Part shown: piece after piece, positions 4,745 to 7,486 of the stretch
Layout: every line of letters starts with the position of its first letter
How positions within the stretch are numbered: position 1 is the first letter of the stretch
Assembly (NCBI GenBank): GCA_964526375.1
Contig: CAZGLK010000036.1
Span: 1-7,486 of the forward strand
Reading direction: 5' to 3'
DNA from: CAZGLK01 sp964526375
GTDB lineage: Bacteria > Patescibacteriota > Minisyncoccia > JACQLN01
DNA: 7,486 nt
Notes under the pieces: generated by a model
The model's database searches: none
Told to the model about the DNA's origin: nothing
Seen by the model: only the letters and a program-made list of their open reading frames with translations
Translations under genes and position numbers: made by a program

Positions 4745-5446
4745 CTAGAATTCCACCCTCTCCTTGCATCTTTTCACAATCTCATAAGCCTCTTCGGCCG
4801 TGTCCACCAGAGTATAAATGCTCATGTCTTCTTTATCAATGCCGCCGACTTTGTGGTACATGTATTCTTCTATCCAGGCCAAAAGCGGATTCCAGAATTC
4901 TTTGCCCACAATAACAACGGGTATGTGGCGGTTGATTTTTTGGGTTTGTATTAAAGTGATGATTTCAAAAAATTCGTCCAGCGTGCCAAAGCCGCCCGGA
5001 AAAAACACATAAGCCCACGAGGCGTAAGAGAGCATCACCTTGCGGGTAAAAAAGTAGTGCATGCCTATGCCGCTCTTAACATAGGGGTTAACCCGCTGTT
5101 CCCGCTCCAGCTGGATGTTAAAGCCTACCGATTCGCCCCGGCCCTCGACGGCGCCTTTGTTGCCGGCTTCCATGATGCCCGGCCCGCCGCCGGTGATTAT
5201 GGTAAAACCTTCTTCGGCCAACATTCGCCCCAGCTTTTCGGCTTCTTGGTACCAAGGGTTGGAGGGCTGAAAGCGGGCTGAGCCGAAAAAGGTTACGGTT
5301 TTTTTAAAGTCAAACAAAAACTGAAAACCGTCCACGAACTCGGCCATGATGCGGAATATTCTCCAGTGAAAACTTTCCCTGAAGTCGCGTTTGGCATCGT
5401 GCCGGTGAGGCGGCAGTTTGGAGGCGGGGAGATTAAAATCGTTCAT
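4745..5446 (-). CDS. LOG-family nucleoside 5'-monophosphate phosphoribohydrolase
   Basis: 233 aa, a Rossmann-like LOG/TIGR00730 protein. The strand VTFFGSARF (51-59) opens the fold; GGGPGIMEA (86-94) and PGGFGTLDE (150-158) are the diagnostic motifs, the second carrying the catalytic glutamate. T134-R135-K136 matches the conserved basic position. LOG enzymes split cytokinin-type or other nucleoside monophosphates into base and ribose 5-phosphate; in bacteria without cytokinins the role is often nucleotide turnover, so the substrate is uncertain. The N-terminal 45 residues, including an HRHDAKRDFRESFHWRIFRIMAEFVDGF-type helix, resemble the longer bacterial LOG subgroup. No Shine-Dalgarno is visible before the ATG, and a TATTAT lies close upstream. 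It stands alone, with tRNA-Val downstream on the same strand. Confidence 0.9.
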   Translation of the reverse strand: MNDFNLPASKLPPHRHDAKRDFRESFHWRIFRIMAEFVDGFQFLFDFKKTVTFFGSARFQPSNPWYQEAEKLGRMLAEEGFTIITGGGPGIMEAGNKGAVEGRGESVGFNIQLEREQRVNPYVKSGIGMHYFFTRKVMLSYASWAYVFFPGGFGTLDEFFEIITLIQTQKINRHIPVVIVGKEFWNPLLAWIEEYMYHKVGGIDKEDMSIYTLVDTAEEAYEIVKRCKERVEF

Positions 5447-5478
5447 ATATAATAGAACTTACGCATTTTGGTTTCTTA

Positions 5479-5513
5479 TTCCCCTCCTAGTATAGGAGGG
5501 GTTGGGGGTGGTA
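5479..5513 (-). repeat. C/G-rich palindrome at the 3' side of the DUF559 gene (left copy)
   Basis: CCCCTCCT (5481-5488) pairs with AGGAGGGG (5494-5501) around 5 nt. TT precedes it and TTGGGGGTGGTAG follows. On the minus strand it has the frame AAC-C-rich arm, 5-nt loop, G-rich arm, GAA, the same as the copy at 5894-5932 but with different arm bases (CCCCTCCT versus CCTCCCCT). Both arms keep perfect pairing, so the two copies differ by compensatory changes. It also fills the 83-bp spacer upstream of the LOG gene. Confidence 0.8.
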
Positions 5514-5529
5514 GTAGAGGGATGGAAAA

Positions 5530-5889
5530 CTAAGGTAGATACTCTGAAATTTTATTCATAACAGCGTTAATATTTTCGGTAACATCTGAATTGGTAAAAT
5601 GGATGACATTAACATTCTGTTTGGCTAAAAAATCTTCTCGCTTTTGGTCATAACCTATGGCATTATCATCAATAAAGTGAGAGTCACCATCAATTTCAAT
5701 GGCTAATCTTAACTTGGGACAATAAAAATCAAGAATGTAACTGTCTACACTATATTGTCTTCGGAATTTATAATCTTTCAGATTCTTTCCCTTCAGATAA
5801 TACCACAATACCTGTTCTGGTTGAGGCATATTGGCGCGCAGGGCCTTGCGTCTTGGTTTTAACTTCTGATTGTTGTATAAATACGGCAC
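5530..5889 (-). CDS. DUF559-family (Vsr-like) endonuclease-domain protein
   Basis: 119 aa from a GTG at 5887-5889 (VPYLYNNQKLKPRRK). An upstream ATG at 5985 would add 32 residues, but that extension is read through the palindrome at 5894-5932 and starts at the edge of a minus-strand terminator, so it is unlikely. The GTG has AGGAGG (5905 to 5900) about 8-10 nt upstream. The protein shows the full DUF559 pattern: PRRKALRANMPQPEQVLWYYLKG, FRRQYSVDSYILDFYCP, LRLAIEIDGDSH, then a C-terminal FTNSDVTENINAV segment. The PD-(D/E)XK-like residues are D54, E65, D67 and H71 in this numbering. The family is related to very-short-patch-repair endonucleases and its real role is unknown. No methylase or other restriction partner is nearby. 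The palindromes on both sides suggest a mobile or repeat-associated gene. Confidence 0.85.
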   Translation of the reverse strand: MPYLYNNQKLKPRRKALRANMPQPEQVLWYYLKGKNLKDYKFRRQYSVDSYILDFYCPKLRLAIEIDGDSHFIDDNAIGYDQKREDFLAKQNVNVIHFTNSDVTENINAVMNKISEYLP

Positions 5890-5893
5890 ATAC

Positions 5894-5932
5894 TCTACCC
5901 CTCCTAACCTCCCCTGTTCCAGGGGAGGAAGC
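5894..5932 (+). repeat. C/G-rich palindrome at the 5' side of the DUF559 gene (right copy)
   Basis: CCTCCCCT (5908-5915) pairs with AGGGGAGG (5921-5928) around GTTCC, preceded by CTACCCCTCCTAA. It is in inverted orientation relative to 5479-5513, so the DUF559 gene is bracketed by inverted copies of one family. Its outer CCTCCT (5900-5905) is, on the minus strand, the AGGAGG Shine-Dalgarno for the DUF559 GTG. Read as protein it gives the LLPPLEQGRLGG stretch in the spurious N-terminal extension. Confidence 0.8.
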
Positions 5933-5975
5933 AAGTGGATAAATCCTAATGATTTTATTTTACAACTTAACACCG

Positions 5976-6016
5976 CAAAAAACAAAGGCGCAAATTCTTT
6001 TTTAAGAACCGCGCCT
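5976..6016 (-). terminator. intrinsic terminator after the winged-helix gene
   Basis: On the minus strand AGGCGC, GG, TTCTT, a 4-nt loop, AAGAA, TTT, GCGCCT forms a two-part stem (5986-6016) with a small internal loop, followed directly by TTGTTTTTTG (5976-5985). It lies 67 bp downstream of the winged-helix stop codon and separates that unit from the DUF559 gene. Confidence 0.75.
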
Positions 6017-6083
6017 CTTAGGTGCTCGGCACCGTTGGTCCGGAGGATGTATTTCCAGACTCCATAAGGGAATTCCTCCCTAG

Positions 6084-6356
6084 CTAAGCGATTGTTAATT
6101 CCCGACAGTGGTGGTTTGTGGGTAGATTGGCCAGTAATTTTTCCCGGCCATTGGAAGTAATTTGGAAGAAGGATGCCATGCGGTTTCCTTCAACCTTTCG
6201 CTTTCTTACGGTGAGGAGGTCACCTCCGACCATGTCATAGAGCAGAAGCCTGGTCTGGATCAAAGACGACCCCCTGAGGTAATCGTTGATCGTCGCGGCT
6301 TCAGCACTGTGACGCCGGGAGAGGAATTTCAGTATATCCATGCGGCCGATGACCAT
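6084..6356 (-). CDS. small winged-helix DNA-binding protein
   Basis: 90 aa. Residues 5-75 read as one winged helix-turn-helix: MDILKFLSRRHSAEAATINDYL (6-27), then a probable recognition helix SSLIQTRLLLYDMV (30-43), a wing with DLLTVRKRKVEGNRMASFFQIT (46-67), and the closing NGREKLLANL helix (69-78), as in MarR/PadR-type or similar regulators. No effector or dimerisation domain is added, and the tail (79-90, NLPTNHHCRELTIA region) is short. AAGGAG lies 9 nt upstream of the ATG, one of the few clear ribosome-binding sites in the window. It forms a single-gene unit with its own promoter and terminator. Its target is unknown; autoregulation is possible given the heptamer repeat just after its -10. 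Confidence 0.7.
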   Translation of the reverse strand: MVIGRMDILKFLSRRHSAEAATINDYLRGSSLIQTRLLLYDMVGGDLLTVRKRKVEGNRMASFFQITSNGREKLLANLPTNHHCRELTIA

Positions 6357-6382
6357 TTTTCATCACTCCTTTCTAAGGAACT

Positions 6383-6426
6383 GTTGATTGTTGATTTAAT
6401 TATGGCTGATTGTCGGTAGAAGTCAA
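6383..6426 (-). promoter_or_regulatory. promoter and possible operator of the winged-helix gene
   Basis: On the minus strand TTGACT (6426 to 6421) and CATAAT (6404 to 6399), each five of six consensus bases, are 16 bp apart. The RNA should start near 6392, about 36 nt before the ATG. Two adjacent copies of the heptamer GTTGATT (plus strand, 6383-6389 and 6390-6396) cover the start region and could be a binding site. Confidence 0.6.
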
Positions 6427-6477
6427 GTTGTTAAGTTATTCAAGTGCTGATTGAGGTCCGACTTCAATTTATGATGT

Positions 6478-6630
6478 ACCCCGCACCAATTTTGCCTGTT
6501 GCGTCATGGTGAAGCGCCTCGTCCATCAAGTGATGGCCTATTTGGCCACGCGCTTCGCATCGTGTTTCGATGCTTGGATTTTTGTTATCTCAAGGTTTCC
6601 AAACCCGTGGTGGCAAAATTGGTGCGGGGT
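6478..6630. ncRNA. 153-nt structured element closed by a 19-bp perfect inverted repeat
   Basis: ACCCCGCACCAATTTTGCC (6478-6496) and its exact inverse (6612-6630) enclose 115 nt. The interior folds further: GAAGCGC (6511-6517) with GCGCTTC (6550-6556), CCATC (6523-6527) with GATGG (6532-6536), GCATCG (6557-6562) with CGATGC (6568-6573), and GGTT (6594-6597) with AACC (6602-6605). No ORF of note lies inside. It could be a multi-branched RNA, or a MITE-like element with 19-bp terminal repeats; I see no convincing flanking target duplication. It does not match 6S, SRP, tmRNA or RNase P as I know them. The strand is undetermined because the paired folds work on both. Confidence 0.5.
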
Positions 6631-6690
6631 TAAGCATTTATAGTCAATCGTCTCACGGCTTACGCCGCTCACTCTTGGGTAAATGCTTAA
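6630..6690. repeat. 11-bp inverted repeat abutting the structured element
   Basis: TTAAGCATTTA (6630-6640) and TAAATGCTTAA (6680-6690) are perfect inverted arms 39 bp apart, enclosing a small hairpin CGGC (6656-6659) / GCCG (6664-6667). It shares base 6630 with the 19-bp repeat and covers the end of the 50-aa ORF, so it may be the 3' structure of that transcript. No T tract follows on either strand. Confidence 0.6.
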
Positions 6691-6805
6691 AAAATTCCAC
6701 CTGTCGCAGGCGCTTTAGAGCTTGGGCTTTGGTTTTGTAGGTTCCAAATTTCCGGCCGGTGGTTTCAGACAGAACCACATAGTGTTTCTTTATTTTTTTG
6801 ATCAT
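6653..6805 (-). CDS. 50-aa basic protein downstream of tRNA-Leu
   Basis: MIKKIKKHYVVLSETTGRKFGTYKTKAQALKRLRQVEFFKHLPKSERRKP-like sequence: a beta-type segment (8-12), a G-R-x-x-G-T-Y turn (17-23) and an Ala/Leu/Arg helix T-K-A-Q-A-L-K-R-L-R-Q-V-E-F-F-K (25-40), with a very basic composition. Small proteins of this layout (S-x-x-T-G-x-x-x-G-x-Y-x-T-K, then a helix ending VEFFKH) occur in CPR and phage genomes as I recall, without known function. A longer reading from 6844 would run into the tRNA, so the ATG at 6805 is preferred. It lies 9 nt after the tRNA CCA end and has no Shine-Dalgarno, so it is probably made from the processed tRNA transcript. Confidence 0.6.
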   Translation of the reverse strand: MIKKIKKHYVVLSETTGRKFGTYKTKAQALKRLRQVEFFKHLPKSERRKP

Positions 6806-6814
6806 GTGATTTCT

Positions 6815-6902
6815 TGGTGCGGACGGGGAGATTTGAACTCCCACTCCCTTGCGGGAACAGGCCCCTCAAGCCTGCGTGTCTGCCAAGTTTCACCACGTCC
6901 GC
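6815..6902 (-). tRNA. tRNA-Leu (anticodon GAG), CCA encoded
   Basis: Acceptor arm GCGGACG / CGTCCGC, anticodon stem CAGGC / GCCTG with loop TTGAGGG (anticodon GAG), long class II variable arm (TTCCC, GCAA, GGGAG), T stem GGGAG / CTCCC with a normal TTCAAAT loop, and the usual GG in the D loop. Discriminator A is followed by an encoded CCA (6815-6817), unlike tRNA-Val in this window. It lies 41 bp after rplS and 9 bp before the 50-aa ORF, all on the minus strand. Confidence 0.96.
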
Positions 6903-6943
6903 AGACTATATGATGTTCTAGGGTCTAGCTTCGTAGCGGCCCA

Positions 6944-7432
6944 TCAGGATTTGGATTGATCTGATGTAGAAGCGGCCAGTGGTTTTGGCGCGACATTGAC
7001 ACCGAATTTTTTAGCGGCCTTGCCGGTGCGCTCCCGCAGAAAGTAAAGTTTGGCGCGGCGAACTTTTTTGGGCCGCGAAACCACCTCAATTTTTTTTAGA
7101 GTGGGAGAATAAAGCGGAAATATTTTTTCAACCGCAATACCGCCCGCCGCGATTTTGCGGACGGTAAAAGTAGCGCCCGGCTCGGAGCCGTGTTTGCGGG
7201 CAATAACCACGCCCTCAAAAACCTGAATCCGTTCAACCGCGCCGCCCGATTCCTGCTTCTCGGCCTTTTTAATGGCCTTGGCGGTTTTGGAAAGCTTTTT
7301 CTGAACGGCGATTTCTTTAATAAGTTGGTGAACCCGCACCACATCGCCCGCGCGAAAATCGGTATTGGCCGCCGGCAGCTTTTTTAGCTCGGTGTATTCT
7401 GTTTTGATAAAGTCTTGCAATTTGGCTGACAT
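6944..7432 (-). CDS. rplS: 50S ribosomal protein L19 with an internal Lys-rich insertion
   Basis: 162 aa, against about 115 for typical L19. The conserved core is clear: F-R-A-G-D-V-V-R-V-H (26-35), ERIQVFEGVVIARKHGSEPGATFTVRKI (67-94), AVEKIFPLYSPTLKKIEV (100-117) and the hallmark KVRRAKLYFLRERTGKAAK (123-141). L19 sits at the 30S-50S interface in the large subunit. About 25 extra residues (roughly 41-66, AVQKKLSKTAKAIKKAEKQE) enter between the first strand and the ERIQ strand, and the C-terminal tail (142-162) is extended and Ser/Ala/Lys-rich. No Shine-Dalgarno precedes the ATG. tRNA-Leu and the 50-aa ORF follow on the same strand with no terminator between, so one transcript is plausible. 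Confidence 0.95.
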   Translation of the reverse strand: MSAKLQDFIKTEYTELKKLPAANTDFRAGDVVRVHQLIKEIAVQKKLSKTAKAIKKAEKQESGGAVERIQVFEGVVIARKHGSEPGATFTVRKIAAGGIAVEKIFPLYSPTLKKIEVVSRPKKVRRAKLYFLRERTGKAAKKFGVNVAPKPLAASTSDQSKS

Positions 7433-7486
7433 ATACCAGCGACACTAATTACAAATGACACACGAATCTACGAATTTAAGATTGTC
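7433..7486. other. AT-rich spacer upstream of rplS
   Basis: The segment carries ACGAATCT and ACGAATTT in tandem (7461-7476), a simple repeat of a type I recall in CPR spacers. No clear promoter or ribosome-binding site for rplS is visible, and the region continues outside the window. Confidence 0.4.

Noticed and set aside
5530..5889. Restriction-modification system around the DUF559 gene
   Set aside because: No methyltransferase or specificity gene is present in the window.
5890..5985. N-terminal extension of the DUF559 protein from an ATG at 5985
   Set aside because: The extension reads through the palindrome (PPLEQGRLGG) and begins at the T tract of a minus-strand terminator. The GTG at 5889 has a good ribosome-binding site and gives the usual family length.
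6478..6630. Known housekeeping RNA (6S, SRP, tmRNA, RNase P) or CRISPR array
   Set aside because: No tRNA-like end, SRP tetraloop motif or conserved RNase P segments are visible, and there are no regularly spaced direct repeats anywhere in the window.
6806..6844. Extended start of the 50-aa protein at 6844
   Set aside because: It lies inside tRNA-Leu; the IRPSAP-type peptides there are tRNA read-through.

Overview
The window looks like a chromosomal segment from a Candidate Phyla Radiation (Patescibacteria, Parcubacteria-like) bacterium. The evidence is indirect: very short genes mixed with structured spacers; a secreted protein carrying both dockerin and cohesin-like parts; an expanded ribosomal protein L19; small DoxX and cupredoxin proteins; a DUF559 endonuclease gene next to C/G-rich palindromes; and intergenic repeats of the type I recall from such genomes. 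No marker here fixes the lineage. GC content is moderate.

Layout. 1-1890 (+): a consensus-like promoter, a 160-nt leader with two hairpins (one resembling a terminator), a strong Shine-Dalgarno, a 530-aa secreted protein with a type I dockerin and a C-terminal cohesin-like domain, then a textbook terminator. 1891-2250: non-coding, holding a symmetric 42-bp nested palindrome and a GC-rich block with two related palindromes. 2251-3487 (-): a probable three-gene operon encoding a small single-pass membrane protein, a DoxX-like four-helix membrane protein and a membrane-anchored cupredoxin. 3588-4533 (+): a Panacea-domain antitoxin and a RelE-like toxin behind an apparently leaderless promoter, bracketed by a perfect 10-bp inverted repeat that includes the start codon.

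4634-7432 (all -): tRNA-Val(UAC), a LOG-family phosphoribohydrolase, a DUF559 endonuclease gene bracketed by inverted copies of one palindrome family, a small winged-helix regulator with its own promoter and terminator, a structured non-coding block (19-bp inverted repeat closing about 153 nt, plus an adjacent 11-bp inverted repeat), a 50-aa basic protein, tRNA-Leu(GAG), and rplS (L19).

Functional picture. rplS, tRNA-Leu and the 50-aa ORF may share one transcript. The DoxX/cupredoxin operon suggests an envelope redox or metal function, but the cupredoxin lacks the usual type 1 copper ligands in its C-terminal loop. The most notable items are the toxin-antitoxin module with its promoter-embracing operator, the DUF559 unit whose flanking repeat supplies the ribosome-binding site, the 153-nt structured element, the 42-bp palindrome, and a tRNA-Val in which the near-universal G19-C56 pair appears replaced by A19-U56.
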